A stretch of DNA of 64,000 bases from Ceratothoa steindachneri (Eukaryota; Arthropoda; Malacostraca; Isopoda; Cymothoidae). The position numbers were made by a program, and so were the translations under genes. The notes below the pieces were generated by a model that ran no database searches, was not told where the DNA came from, and worked only from the letters and a program-made list of their open reading frames with translations. The DNA is taken from the NCBI GenBank assembly GCA_963969495.1, contig OZ018320.1, forward strand, positions 77,180,313-77,244,312, in the 5' to 3' direction. The first letter of the stretch is position 1; the number at the start of each line of letters is the position of its first letter. Positions 1 through 11,480 of this stretch are shown here, piece by piece.

Positions 1-1174
1 ATTTATGTTATTTTTTCTCCCCAGATCGAATGATGGCTCTGTCTAAAGAAGAAAGAATCGAGTTGGTACTCTTAAGTGGACGAGAAGGATGGTCTTACCG
101 CAAAATCGCCGATGAATTTAACCTTCGACATCCTGATCAGCAACCTATTTATTTTACTGCCGTCGGGAAAATGGTCACGAAGTTTAAAGAAACAGGCAGT
201 GTCTTGGACAAACCCCGTTCCGGGCGACCAAAGACTTCAGACGAAACGAAAGAGGTTGTCATGGCCAAGATTGCTGCTAGCCCAAAGAAATCACTTCATC
301 GGACATCCATGGAGTTGGGTGTTCCAAGGTCAACTATCCACAAAATCCTGGTAGAGCAGAAGTTCCCTCCGTACAAATTACAGATATTGCATCACTTAAA
401 GGAAGACGACCATGATAGACGAATGCAGATGTGCGAATCGTTTTCAGATAAATTGGATGAAAATATCAATTTTACTAAAGACCTTTTGTTGTTCAGTGAT
501 GAAGCATTGTTTTATGTTAAGGGTGAAGTCAACAGACAGAATCTTCGATACTGGTCTCAAGACAGTCCACATTGTATGGATCCATCCAAACAGCAAGGCT
601 GCCAAAAGGTGATGGTGTGGTGTGGTTTGTGGAAAGCTCATGTGGTAGGCCTCTTCTTCTTTGATGAACATGTAACCGGTGAGACTTATCTGAACATGTT
701 GAGAGACAAATTAATGCCTCAAATTGAGCGCCTAGGCGAGGGACTTCCGGACTGGTTTCAGCAGGATGGAGCCCCTGCCCATTTAGCTACAAATGTTAGA
801 GATTGGCTGAATGGCACTTTTCCTCACTGGATTGAAAGAAGAGGTCATGTGGAGTAGTCCCCTCGTTCACCAGACCTTTCTTCCCTTGATTTCTTTTTCT
901 GGGGTATGTTTAAACAGAAAGTTTACTCAATGAAGATTGCAAATCTAAACCACTTGAGAAAACGCATTATCAGTCAGTGTGCTGAAATCGACGGCAATGT
1001 ACACCTATTCAATCGAGTTTACCAGAATTTAGCAAGGCGCATCGAATTATGCATTGCAAATAATGGAAATCATATTGAAAATATAATTTCTTAACATTAT
1101 AATTAAATAAAATGGTTTTGTTCTAAAGGTATGTATTTATCCCCTATGTACCCAGACTTTGTGGACACCCTGTA
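1..1174 (+). mobile_element. Tc1/mariner-like DNA transposon, 5' end outside window
   Basis: The 3' part of a mariner-type element. It holds a transposase reading frame, a short AT-rich 3' untranslated stretch, and an end reading GTGGACACCCTGTA at 1161-1174. Right ends of this type, with a GGACACCCTGTA-like terminus next to TA, are common in arthropod mariner elements. The left inverted repeat lies before base 1, so the target duplication cannot be checked in full; the right flank is a (TA)n run, which fits the TA target of this superfamily. Family assignment is secure. Subfamily is not. Confidence 0.8.
30..1094 (+). pseudogene. Tc1/mariner transposase with one in-frame stop
   Basis: Cut-and-paste transposase. 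The N-terminal third is a paired helix-turn-helix region ending in a GRPK-type AT-hook-like motif (residues about 60-68). The DDE/D domain follows, with FSDEA as the first acidic site and QQDGAPAH as the second. SPDLSSLDFFFWG holds the third Asp, 40 residues after the second, so this is not the 34-residue spacing of classic mariner. The reading frame is open over about 355 codons except for TAG at 855-857, in a place where relatives have Trp (EW-PRSPDL), so a single TGG to TAG change broke it. A tract resembling a splice acceptor (ttctccccag) lies just before the ATG. No frameshift is seen, so decay is recent. Confidence 0.85.
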
Positions 1175-1190
1175 TATATATATATATATA
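1173..1190. repeat. short (TA)n
   Basis: Dinucleotide run directly at the right end of the mariner element; TA is the target of that superfamily. Confidence 0.9.
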
Positions 1191-1330
1191 GTACAGGAAA
1201 GAGAAATTTGACGGAATGAGCAATGAGACAAGAAACAGGAGTTTTTTAGAGGTAAGAGAAAGGGACATTAGAAGAAGACCGAGAATCATAGAGAGCAGAG
1301 GGCGGCACAATGAAGGCAATCCTTTACCGA

Positions 1331-1523
<193 letters not shown>

Positions 1524-1599
1524 TAATTGAATTAAAACTTTTAAAAGGAAAATATTTATAATTACTCATAAATGGCTTTCTTTGAATAATTTTAATAAG

Positions 1600-2983
1600 T
1601 TAAAATTATCCTCTTTCTACATCTGCAAGTTGTCTCTCTATAGACAACATGGCAAGATTTCTCAACCTCTAGTTGCTCGTAGTAGACCTTAAGTAAATTT
1701 TTATTAGTTTTTATTCATAAAAACTCCTCTCACAGGCAGCAACATGATAGCATTGTGAGGAAAATCCGAAGCATTACTGCTATATTTGGAATCGAATTCC
1801 CAAGATTATATTTATGAATAAACTGCCAAAGCTCCCGAGGGCCTGCTTTCCACATATTTGTTTCACATTGACAAGCAGCAACAGCAATAAAATGCTGCGG
1901 TCTTTTTCTTTCAAGTAGGAACTCATCTTTATCAATGTCATCATGATCTATTTGAGTAAGTTTGCACTCATACTGATCATCAATATGATGTGTAGGAGTA
2001 AAGAAAACATATTTCTCAGCAAGTTCATGAAGCTGTTGAAATCTCAAATTTATTTCTTGGATCACTCTATCCAGTGAAGAAAACATTTTCCTTCTTAATT
2101 CAATGTCATATGGCAATCCAGCATCTTGTGATCTTCAACCAAAAATTTGTTTCTTCTTTCTGTTCCTACGCTGACATTCCTTGATTATACCCAGATCATC
2201 GCAAACTTCTTTAGCATAGTTATTTCCATAATTTACTAGCTTTTCTCTGTTCTTAACCAGAAAATCCTCTAATCCCCGAGTTTTATATCACATTGTTGTA
2301 AGTTAAGTCCTTTGGTTTGGAGGTAGGCCTGTGTATCATTAATTTCTAGTAGGACAGGTTCCCACAGGCCAAGAAAGCATATAAATTTAAATCACTGCAA
2401 AGCGCCAAGTAGCACACCAGCCTTTGACCTGGTAACTGTATTTTCTTCTGCGCAAGTTAACTTTTCTAGGACACTTAAGATTTCTGAGAAATGTTCCTTT
2501 ACAACACATAAGGTAATTCCCCTTTCACCTCACCTTGTTTCAATTATGCGTTTCACACTTTGACCAGTGACAGAAATTAGAACGTCCCAGCGATAGGTTG
2601 ATGATGAAAAAAATGTAACAGAATTTACAGCTGCATGAACACAAGCCAAATTCAGTGAGTCATTTGTACAGGCAACAAATTCTGCTTTTTGGATTAATTT
2701 CCTTAATACGCTTCTGAACACTAGACTGTTGACCAGCCATTACTGCAGCCTTATCATATTTCGCCTGCCCTCTGCAATTTTTAATATCAATTCCGTCATT
2801 TTCTAATTTTTCCCAAATCACAGTTGCAATATTTTCGGCTGTTTTACCTTTTGTTTTAATGAAATCAACAAATGATTCCAAAACCTTCACTTTATCTCCA
2901 TTGATCATAACAGCGAAAAACTTGGCTCATTTGATCCTTATGTGAAATATCAGGAGTGATGTCGAATATCATTGAGAAGAATA
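1600..2983 (-). pseudogene. hAT (ZMYM1-like) transposase, C-terminal half
   Basis: Transposase remnant read across frames. From 2983 downwards it shows a FDITPDISHKDQM-like stretch (the first acidic residue region). Next comes DGIDIKNCRGQ with KAAVMAGQQSSVQKRI (2660-2908), a CTNDSLNLACVHAA motif (2530-2721), and a long helical segment (1730-2116). In another frame near 1735-1610 are ACERSF and RLRNLAMLSIERQLAD, the hAT C-terminal dimerisation region. There are at least three frameshifts and several stops. The order of motifs matches the family of zinc-finger MYM-type 1-like proteins, whose genes in invertebrates are mostly transposons. It is non-functional. Confidence 0.75.
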
Positions 2984-4313
2984 TATAACGCCTGTCTGAA
3001 CACGTGATACTTTCCAAATGCTTATAAAACAGCTAATATGATTTTCTTGCCTAAGCACGGAAAGAAACTAACGTTGAAGGAGAGCTATCGGCCAATTTCA
3101 CTTCTAGAATTTGGCGGGAAGCTCTTCGAGAAGATCCTCAACAAAAGACTGGTGTCTCACCAGGAGGAGAACTCCCTCTTCAACCCCTATCAATTCGGAT
3201 TTAGGAGGAAACGAAGTACGGAGATGGCGATTAATGTCATCACGGAAAAGCTAGCCCAAGCAAAACGGAAAAAGAGTAACGTGGACATTGTTTATCGGGA
3301 TGGATCAAAGGCGTTTGATAAGGTGTGGCAACGTGGAATGCAGTACAAGATCTTACGACTGAACCTAAGTGAAAACTTAGAAAAGAACTCTCTGTGACTA
3401 GGTCATGGAGAGAGCGGCGTACATCAGTTTAGGGTGCACGGACGGGCCAAAGTTTCCGCTCAATGCGGGCCTCCCGCAGGGGGGGGGGGCTGTCCCCTAC
3501 TCTCTACTTGATTTACACCGTGGATGTCCCAGCCACTGTAAGCCCCACTTGCCCCAACATTCAATTCTCCGATGATTTAACCCAGATAATCACTTGTCCA
3601 TGGAGGAATGCGCCTTGGCAAGGTCGTATGTCAGCAGCAGCAGAAATTGAAAATCTTAACACCTACGAGGCCCGGTGGAAGATCTGCACTAACCAGGAAA
3701 AGTTCAAAGTAGTCCCCATAGGCAGGAGACTACTTTACGACGTCAGGGTTGGGGATATACGTTATCTATACACCACGGAGTGCAATGTACTCGGAATGAA
3801 GATTACCTCATCTGGGTACAAGAAGCACGTCCAAGAAAGAATCACCAAGGCCACTGCTGCAGCCAAAACTCTATACAGGTTCAGAAATCTTCGCCAAAGC
3901 AATAAAAAAAAAAATCTAAAATGCACTTGTAAGATCGACGCTGCTATACCCCGCTTCCGCCCTCTCGTGTGTCTCGAAGACACAAAAGAGGAAACTACAA
4001 GTGGTGCAGAATAAATGCACGTACCTAATTACAGGTAGACTCAGGCGAGAAAGAAGACGCCAGGAAGAGCTGCACCGAGAAACGGGGTTAAGTCCCATTA
4101 ACATTGCCATAGACGAACGGACAAAGAATATGCTGGAAATGGTTAATCGTGATTTGGACGATGATATCGTCCAAAAGATTGACTAGAACATAAGAGGAAT
4201 AAGTCGTGCCGGTTTTCCAAGCTCCGCCGGGGTTTTAGCTGGCGGAGCAGAAGTGCCGTTCTACGCATGATAATAGAAATGTTTTTACCCTGAACCAATA
4301 AAAAAAAAAAAAT
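2984..4313 (+). pseudogene. Jockey-like LINE reverse transcriptase fragment inserted in the hAT
   Basis: 5'-truncated non-LTR retrotransposon. It begins inside the RT domain (around ACLNTCYFP) and continues through SYRPISLLEFGGKLFEKIL, YQFGFRRKRSTEMA and SKAFDKVW. A frameshift lies at a G10 run (3480-3489) over the PQG motif, and the catalytic box is present as FSDD instead of F/YADD. The thumb region follows, and a second frameshift near 4010 leads to the RRERRRQEELHRE tail. It ends in an A-run at about 4301-4313 after AATAA, which fits target-primed insertion. A close relative lies on the minus strand at 15850-18980. The 5' junction at about 2984 matches the break in the hAT protein. Confidence 0.8.
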
Positions 4314-4892
<579 letters not shown>

Positions 4893-5945
4893 TAAAAAGT
4901 ACATTGCTTCTTTTACTTGGTTGATGATTTTGTTTCTTACATTTTCTCCCCAAATCTCTATAAACTCGTGTTGAATAGTAAATGGCAGATAAGAAGTAGT
5001 GAACTTGTTTCCCATCTGGATTCTTAGAAGACGTTCACGTAACACTGGGTCATATTTTGCCAAGAAATCAACTAATTCTGAAAAAAAATCATCTATTTTC
5101 TGTTACTTTTGGTTCATAATCCAGTCTCTTTACTCTCAAAATTCATTGCTTCTCGGTGCCCTCTTAAAGGCAAATTTTGTTTAGCTATTAATTTTATGAT
5201 ATCGAGCAATCCTGAAGGATTTCCTTCCACCTTTTTACTTGATTTTCAACAACTTCTTGTTCCTTTTTATCAATTGTTGCTCCAAGAGCAATCTTAATTT
5301 CCAGCTCCTTCCATTTTATGAAATTCTGAACATGTGCTGCATTGGATTCATGTTGAGATATTTTAGGATTCAGTTTCCACCATATGTCGAATCCATCCAC
5401 GGAATTAAAACTTGAGTTACTTCCTTCTGGGAAGAGTTTGCAACAAAAGCAGTAAAGAGCTTTCTTGGAAGAGGAGTAAACCATCCGTGATCTTAATATT
5501 TTTTCACCATTTGCCAAAATTTAAAAAAAACACTCACGTGTTAGATTTCTAATTTGTCCTTTGGTTGATGCAACTTGACGGATTACTTCACAAAAATTAG
5601 AATCTAGATTGTGGATCACAGGTGCGCCTTGACGTACTAGTAAGATCCGTATGTTATGTTAATCTTGCTTGGCCATAGACAAACATCTTTTAAATCCACT
5701 TTGTCCACATCTAGAATATTTTCTTTCTCACGAGGCTCATGTTCTACATTACTTGTAGTTGACAAATCGCTTGAAGTTGAATCTTTTGAATCTGATAATG
5801 GTTTGGATTCGCAAACTTCTCCAGTTTCATTACTGGTTTGGTCGATGTTAGTAGTAGTTTCTGTAGGTTTGATGTATTTTAATAGTGCCCCTTCATGCTT
5901 TTTTTATTAATTCTTCTCTTTCCTTTCTCTTTTTTTTCTAAAAGC
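4893..5945 (-). pseudogene. hAT (ZMYM1-like) transposase, N-terminal half
   Basis: Reading downwards: a basic, Ser/Glu-rich N-terminus (5945-5530, several stops), then a TTF-type zinc-finger region at 5517-5194 with KKALYCFCCKLF, WWKLNPKISQHESNAAH and FIKWKELE. After a frameshift comes KYDPVLRERLLRIQMGNKF with NEFIEI-like residues (5063-4869). The match is lost just after EAMYF at about 4897, exactly where inserted DNA begins. The TTF finger binds DNA in this family. The 5' part (5946-6600) looks like intron or leader, with no coding signal beyond the terminal motif. Confidence 0.75.
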
Positions 5946-6600
5946 AGCACCACTTTCCTTCATTCGCTTCGTCTGGGAAAAGAGTGATAGAATAATAAAA
6001 TATTAGCGAATGTTAAAAACTTGAAGTAATAGACAAATTTCAATGATGTTTATGATCTATGTAAACAGCTTCCCTATAATTAGTAAAAGAAAATAAATGG
6101 AGAAATTAGGTTTCAAAACTTTACAATATCACCTGCATTAGGCTGCAGTCTCGGCTCAATAATAAATTATATGTAAGTCTATTTTATTAGAGGAATTGGG
6201 AAGTGTAGAAAACATATGCAGGCATACTACCGCATAGTCTAATTAGTCTACTATGAGTTTAACTCATATAATTGCATTTATAATAAAGTTAAATTTTGCA
6301 TTGTTCATACATTCTGACCTCTGCAACATGTTTCCAAATCACCGAGTAAAAGTGATTATTGGGCCTATAGGCCTAGTAACTTCAAGCTGTATACTGTTGT
6401 CTTCGAAATTATCACAAGCTGCATAAATAACAATAATAGAATAACTTGCGTGACGTGCGTAAACAATATTTAAAATGCACCGTGAGGTGTCTGCACGAAT
6501 CTAGGCCTAACGTAAAACTGACAACTGTGAAAGACTGATTAACGTCAAATTGCCGCCCGGAGCGGACCGGCCCCCTCCACCTCCCTTAACTACGCCACTA
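5946..6600 (-). other. 5' leader of the hAT element
   Basis: AT-rich DNA between the hAT coding start and the terminal GTGGCGTAG motif; no coding signal. On the minus strand a GCCGCCCGG-containing stretch at 6551-6560 sits just inside the terminus, as in related elements. Confidence 0.5.
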
Positions 6601-6775
6601 CTCCCCCAATCTTGGTCTGATCACTTGCCGAAACGATAGCGGATCCGTCCGTCCCCGGAGCCCCCGCAGAGTGAAAGGAACCCTTAGTCCTCTTCTTGCT
6701 TCTTTACTTTTGGGAAGAGGAGGATAGGAAATGAACCCGCTTCTCTCTAGGGTGAGGAGGGGGAATACCAAACAA

Positions 6776-6939
6776 GGGGGAACACTGACCGAATGCTCTG
6801 GTACAATATTTGCCATATTGACATGTTATCGAGTGAAATGATGTGCGTCCTTTCGAAGTGGCCACCAAGGCATTGTGTGTGAAAAAAATGGTGGTGCGGG
6901 AGAACATCGACGGCCAACATGTGGGTGAACACCGATGCG
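6776..6939 (+). repeat. pogo left-end reiterated motif
   Basis: Three copies of a GGGGGAACACCGACC-like box at 6776, 6896 and 6923. They are probable transposase binding sites, by analogy with multi-site ends of pogo and other transposons. Confidence 0.6.
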
Positions 6940-7492
6940 TGAAATTTTGAAAATTCGATATACTTTGAAATACTTGGAAAAACATAACAAAACGTGACTG
7001 ATTATGTGTATTAGCATGGAAATAAATGGTGGTGGTGAACTAGTGCATTTAAATGAAGTGGAAGTGGTTTTGGGGGTGTAAAGTTGAAGGTGATTTTTAG
7101 TGAATTATGATGCGATATCAGTGTCATTATACTATAACCACATGAAATAACTATTATATAAGTGACTTAGGTTATTAGAATGACTCTAGGATTAATATTC
7201 AATTTGCCCCAAAAATGTTTACCACCGGATGTATTCGAGGCATGGCGGTCGGTGTACCCCCACATCACTACGATTTTTGAAAAAAATATTTAAAATACTA
7301 ATAAGGGTTTAAATACTGTAAAAAATACTGTAATATATAGCTAATTGCTAATATGAAATACACAAGACTAATAATTCTTAAACTAAAAGCAGGAAATTTT
7401 GGGGGGGAGGGGTTCAACTTTACCTATTCATATGTCTAATGTCATTAACTCTTTCAGATCTAACCTATTGCCTTCTTGGAAGCCTGATCATC

Positions 7493-9960
7493 ATGACTCG
7501 CAAGTATGTCAGGAAAAGTGACAAGCAGCTCAACCGCACCAACCTGGAGGCTGCATTCAAGCACCGGGTTGCAACCAATTGCAGCATCAAAGCGGCCGCT
7601 GAGGAATTCGGGTCCAAGAAAACAACTCTTGTGGTAAGTTTAAAAATTCATTCATCCCATTTAGGCTGCACCAAAGGTCTGGAATTCACTTTCTCATTCT
7701 GCGTTGTTTCCAGACTCGTTTAATATTTCCTCTTTTAAGAGGGAAGTCTGCCAGCATTTTCGGAACCATATTTCATTTTTTTTAACTTTATTTTGTAGCC
7801 TAGATTTATATATTTTATTTTTTTCATTTTTTTATAATGGGACTTCTAAGTCCTAATTTATTTCTTTTGTTACAAGATGCCTTCAATCGGTCCAAGAAGT
7901 TGTCTGACGGGGTCACTTATGCGCCTGTGCAGCCCCATACTAATAGGGTTTTCACCTCACAACAGGAGTTGCACATAGTGGAATATACCATCCAAGCTGC
8001 CAAGATGTTATATGGCCTGCCCATGAACGAGGTGCGAAGGATCGTATACCAGTATGCCAAAGCTTGTGGGAGCAAGACCACCCCTGATGCTTGGGAGAAA
8101 GACAGAATGGCAACGCGAGACTGATACTACTCGTTCATGGACCGTCATCTAAACTTTGTGTTGAAGGCTCCGGAAGGCATGTCAATTGCCAGGATTGTGG
8201 CCTTCAACAAAGTTAATGTGGAAACTTTCTTTAAGATTTACACATTAACTATGGAGAAGTACGAATTTACTCCGGACCGTGTATAAAATTTGGTTGAGAG
8301 TTCTTTGTCCACAGTTATGAAGCCTGTTAAAGTTGTATGTGCGAGGGGTCAGCCAGTATCCACGCAGGTAACTCGGGAAAGAGGGGACACCCTGACGTTT
8401 GTAGGTATTATAAATGCTGTGGGGCAGTACATCCCTCCAGTCATTATAATTCACAGATGCAGATGAAATCCCGCTTTCATGAGGAACACGATCTTCGGTT
8501 CCAAAGGATATTGCATCCTAATGGCCTGTTGAACAGTGAATGCTTCGTGCATACACTTCAGCATCTTCATGAAAAGTCTGGTTCTTCTGTAGAGAACAAG
8601 ATTCTTCTTATTATGGACAATGCTGAATGTCACATGAACATTCATGTTGTGGAGTTTGCGATCAAGCATGGTATCGTGATTGTTACCTTGCCTCGCATAC
8701 GACAGACAAACTTCAGCCATAGGATGTGAGTGTGTTTGGTCCCTTCAAGACGTTTCTGCGTGGCCTACTGAACGGCCACTCCCTCATGCAACCTAACGAG
8801 CACATAACAGTGCACCAGTTGTCAGAGTTTGCTTCTGAGGTTTGGACTAAAGCCAGGACCCCCTCCAACATTCCGGTGGTTTCAGGTCGACTGGTATCTG
8901 ACCTATCAATTGCAACATCTTCCCAGATGATGCGTTTGTAGGAGCACAGGTAACAGAGCGACCGGCACCACCTGTGAATTTTGCAGTAGAAGTTACTCCA
9001 ACTTCTTCTGATGGAAAGGAAGGATTAGCTGAAAGCCATAACTCAGAAGTAGACCTCCCTGATCCGTCTCCCATGCATCTAGATGATGACCTGTCCCCTG
9101 CTGATGTGATGGTGGGACCCTGCTCTTATGGGGACCCTGACACCTCCAGTGACCCTACTACCCCAGGCCCTAGCACTACTGACCTTGCCACCCCAGGCCC
9201 TAGCATTGATGACCCTGCCACCCCAGGCCCTAGCACTGCTAACCCTGCCATCCCAGGCCCTAGCACTGCTGACCCTGCCATCCTGGGCCCTAGAAGCTCA
9301 AACCTTGCTTCTCCAGAGATCACCTCAGAGAGTGTCAGGCTGTTCCCCAAGGCTGCTCCTGGTCCTTATGGAAAGGGACGTAAGAGGGTACGGGCCTGCA
9401 TTCTGACTGAGAATGAGGAGGCCATCACAGATCTGAAGATGAAGGCAGAAAAGAGGAAGAAGATAGAGGAGAAAAGAAGGCAGCGGTTGACAAAAAGGCA
9501 TTAGGATAGAAGAAAAAGTGTGCAAGGCGCAGGAAATCTGTCCCTGTATAGCAAGATAGTGAGGAGGAAGACGTTGATGATGTTCCTATGCAGCTCGATG
9601 ACTCCTCAGAGTACTCAGATGAGGTGGAGGATGAGGACAACTGGACAGAATTGTCATACCCTTTTGCTGAGAAGACACCAGAGGTGAGAGACTTTATATT
9701 TTTGCAGCCAAAATTTATCAATTATAATCATAATTCATTATCAGGACTAGCCTAATCTGGCATATATGTATATTTATTTTTTGTTTTGTTTTATCTCAGT
9801 TTTCAATTCTTTTTCAGGTGGAGGACTTTGTTCTTGTTGAGCTGAAGCTGGAAGAGGAAAGGAACGTGGGCACATTGGTGTGCTATGTTGCCCAGGTCTT
9901 GGCCATCATGGAGGATGAGAAGTTTAATCTTTCTTTCTCCGCATGAAGTCAGCTTTCTCA
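7493..9960 (+). pseudogene. pogo-like transposase (HTH-psq and DDE_1), decayed, with introns
   Basis: Starts at ATG 7493 with an HTH/psq domain (RKYVRKSDKQLNRTNLEAAF, SIKAAAEEFGSKKTTL). A GTAAGT donor lies at about 7633 and an acceptor tract near 7870. The next exon runs SKKLSDGVTYAPVQPHTNRVF and YGLPMNEVRRI. The DDE domain is broken by a TGA near 8122, a TAA near 8286 and a few shifts: GQPVSTQVTRERGDTLTF, NAVGQYIPPV, then LLIMDNAECHMN with the catalytic Asp, and DVSVFGPFKTF. The C-terminal half (8974-9504) is acidic and Pro-rich with a 10-residue repeat, then Lys/Arg-rich. A last exon after a GTGAGA...TTTCAG intron reads VEDFVLVELKLEEER, a domain often found at the end of such proteins. Confidence 0.8.
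9148..9300 (+). repeat. 30-bp coding minisatellite in the pogo transposase
   Basis: About five units of 30 bp, encoding variants of DPATPGPSTA. In-frame repeat within a Pro/Ser/Thr linker. Confidence 0.85.
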
Positions 9961-10453
9961 AAGGACACCTTTACCTTACCTACCATCTGTCGAGCCAGGA
10001 CAGTGTAAAGGTGTCCTGGTAACCACCAAGGGTGCCACCAAGAGGCAGGCCGACTAAGTTGAGGTGTACCCCCCCTCTGATTGCCTTCAACATGCACTTC
10101 TGAGCCTTTAGTAGCCTACAGGTTAAAGTATTTATTTTTATATAGTTTTATGTCTTGAATTCCCTCTATTTGTATGTGATTAGGCTATAAGTTGCTCAAA
10201 TATACTCTAAGGTGTCTTAACTTCCTTCTCTGGTTCAAATAGTTGTTAATAATTCAAAAAATTTCATAAAAATGAACAAAAAGGATTTTTGTCTGCCAGA
10301 GTTAATTTTGTTTTGTCAAATAAATTTAAATTTTTTATGTGCTTATCTTTCATTTCATCACTTAATAATGATAGGGGGCGGCTAGGATTATCATATATGT
10401 TGATTTCAGGAAAAAAGACAATGTTTTTTTGTTTTATGAGCTTCAAAAATAAG

Positions 10454-10690
10454 GGTCGTGTTCCCCCACACCCAAGTCGGTGTTCGTCTGCGGTAAGGGA
10501 ACACCGACTGAGGTCCCACAAAATTTTGAAGTGCCAAAAATGACACTTATTCCCTGAGTTGAGGATTTATGAGTATACCATAGGTGGCCCATGTTGTGAA
10601 TTTGTTTTTGGGCACAGTTTGCACTCGCTCAGGTACAAAATGGATTTTTTTAGGCAGGCTTTTCTACTAATAGGTCGGTGTTCCCCCACC
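10454..10690 (-). repeat. pogo right-end reiterated motif
   Basis: Copies of the terminal box at 10454 (GTGTTCCCCCACA), 10474 (AAGTCGGTGTTCG), 10497 (GGGAACACCGACT, opposite orientation) and 10673 (GGTCGGTGTTCCCCC, terminal). The 10474/10497 pair forms an inverted repeat. Confidence 0.6.
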
Positions 10691-11480
10691 CCACCCTACC
10701 ACCGGAAGGAGCCCCTAGGTCGAATGAACCTGCCTCAACAAGATCATTCTCCGAGAGGGAGAAGGTCTTAGCTGTCAGAGGGGCACCAGCCGGGTGAGGA
10801 GATCCCCCCTTTCCTTGTGAATCCTCAGGGGCCCAAGCCTTCTTAGGGGAAGCTTTTACAGGGGCGGACTTGGGTTCGGTTTCAACCCCATTTAAAGATC
10901 ATGCCGTCTGGGGGTGCCTCGATTGCTCTCAACCTAGTGAGGACGAGGCCGCGCTCGGAGGAGGATCTCCATGCGCCTATGCTTGCCCACTATTGCTTTC
11001 AGTTGTCCTCATGGAAATTAGCTACTATTACCTCCCTATGAGAGGAAAGGTTAAGAGAAAAGTCGCCATAGAATCAGAAATTCCCGGCCAAAGGTTGATA
11101 GGCTTTGCCAACCCGACCCACCATTTAAGCGAAATTATCATGGAACTTTGACCATAAAGGATGGTTCCGGCGTAGCTACCTTATATGTCTACTCGAGGAA
11201 GGTGAGCATAATCGACAGTCCAGCCCACCTCGTACCTAATACTTGGCCTAGCCAGCGGGGTTTCGGTCCTCGCAGCAGGTAGGGACTTCACAATATAAAT
11301 ACACTGCCACTCGACTAAGGGTCATAAGAGGACCAAAGTGCGGTGGGCAGCCAGAACCTCTGTGGATAGGAGAGAAGGTGTGGAAAGGGGTAAGAGGGTA
11401 TGTAATAAAAAAAAGTAGAGATAAGTGGATTCCCTAATGAGTTGGGTGGGTGATCCCCTATTACACTGGGAAATACAATT
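10691..11480. other. GC-richer intergenic DNA, nothing recognised
   Basis: Between the pogo element and the next transposon. An open frame at 10870-11151 has no motif I know. Composition differs from the AT-rich neighbours, so it may be part of an unrecognised repeat. Confidence 0.4.

Larger units (their letters stand above)
6776..10690 (+). mobile_element. pogo-like DNA transposon
   Basis: About 3.9 kb with a central transposase reading frame and inverted ends. The left end has GGGGGAACACTGACC (6776-6790); the right end has its complement GGTCGGTGTTCCCCC (10673-10687). Degenerate copies of the same motif lie inside both ends (6896-6911, 6923-6937; 10454-10470, 10474-10486, 10497-10511). The exact outer ends and the expected TA duplication are not certain, because similar GC-rich DNA extends a little further out on both sides. 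Confidence 0.7.

Noticed and set aside
6598..7017. Several overlapping minus-strand frames at the pogo left end
   Set aside because: Non-coding terminal region with repeated boxes; no motif in any frame.
10289..10543. Open frames on both strands near the pogo right end
   Set aside because: Overlap the terminal repeats; no conserved residues.
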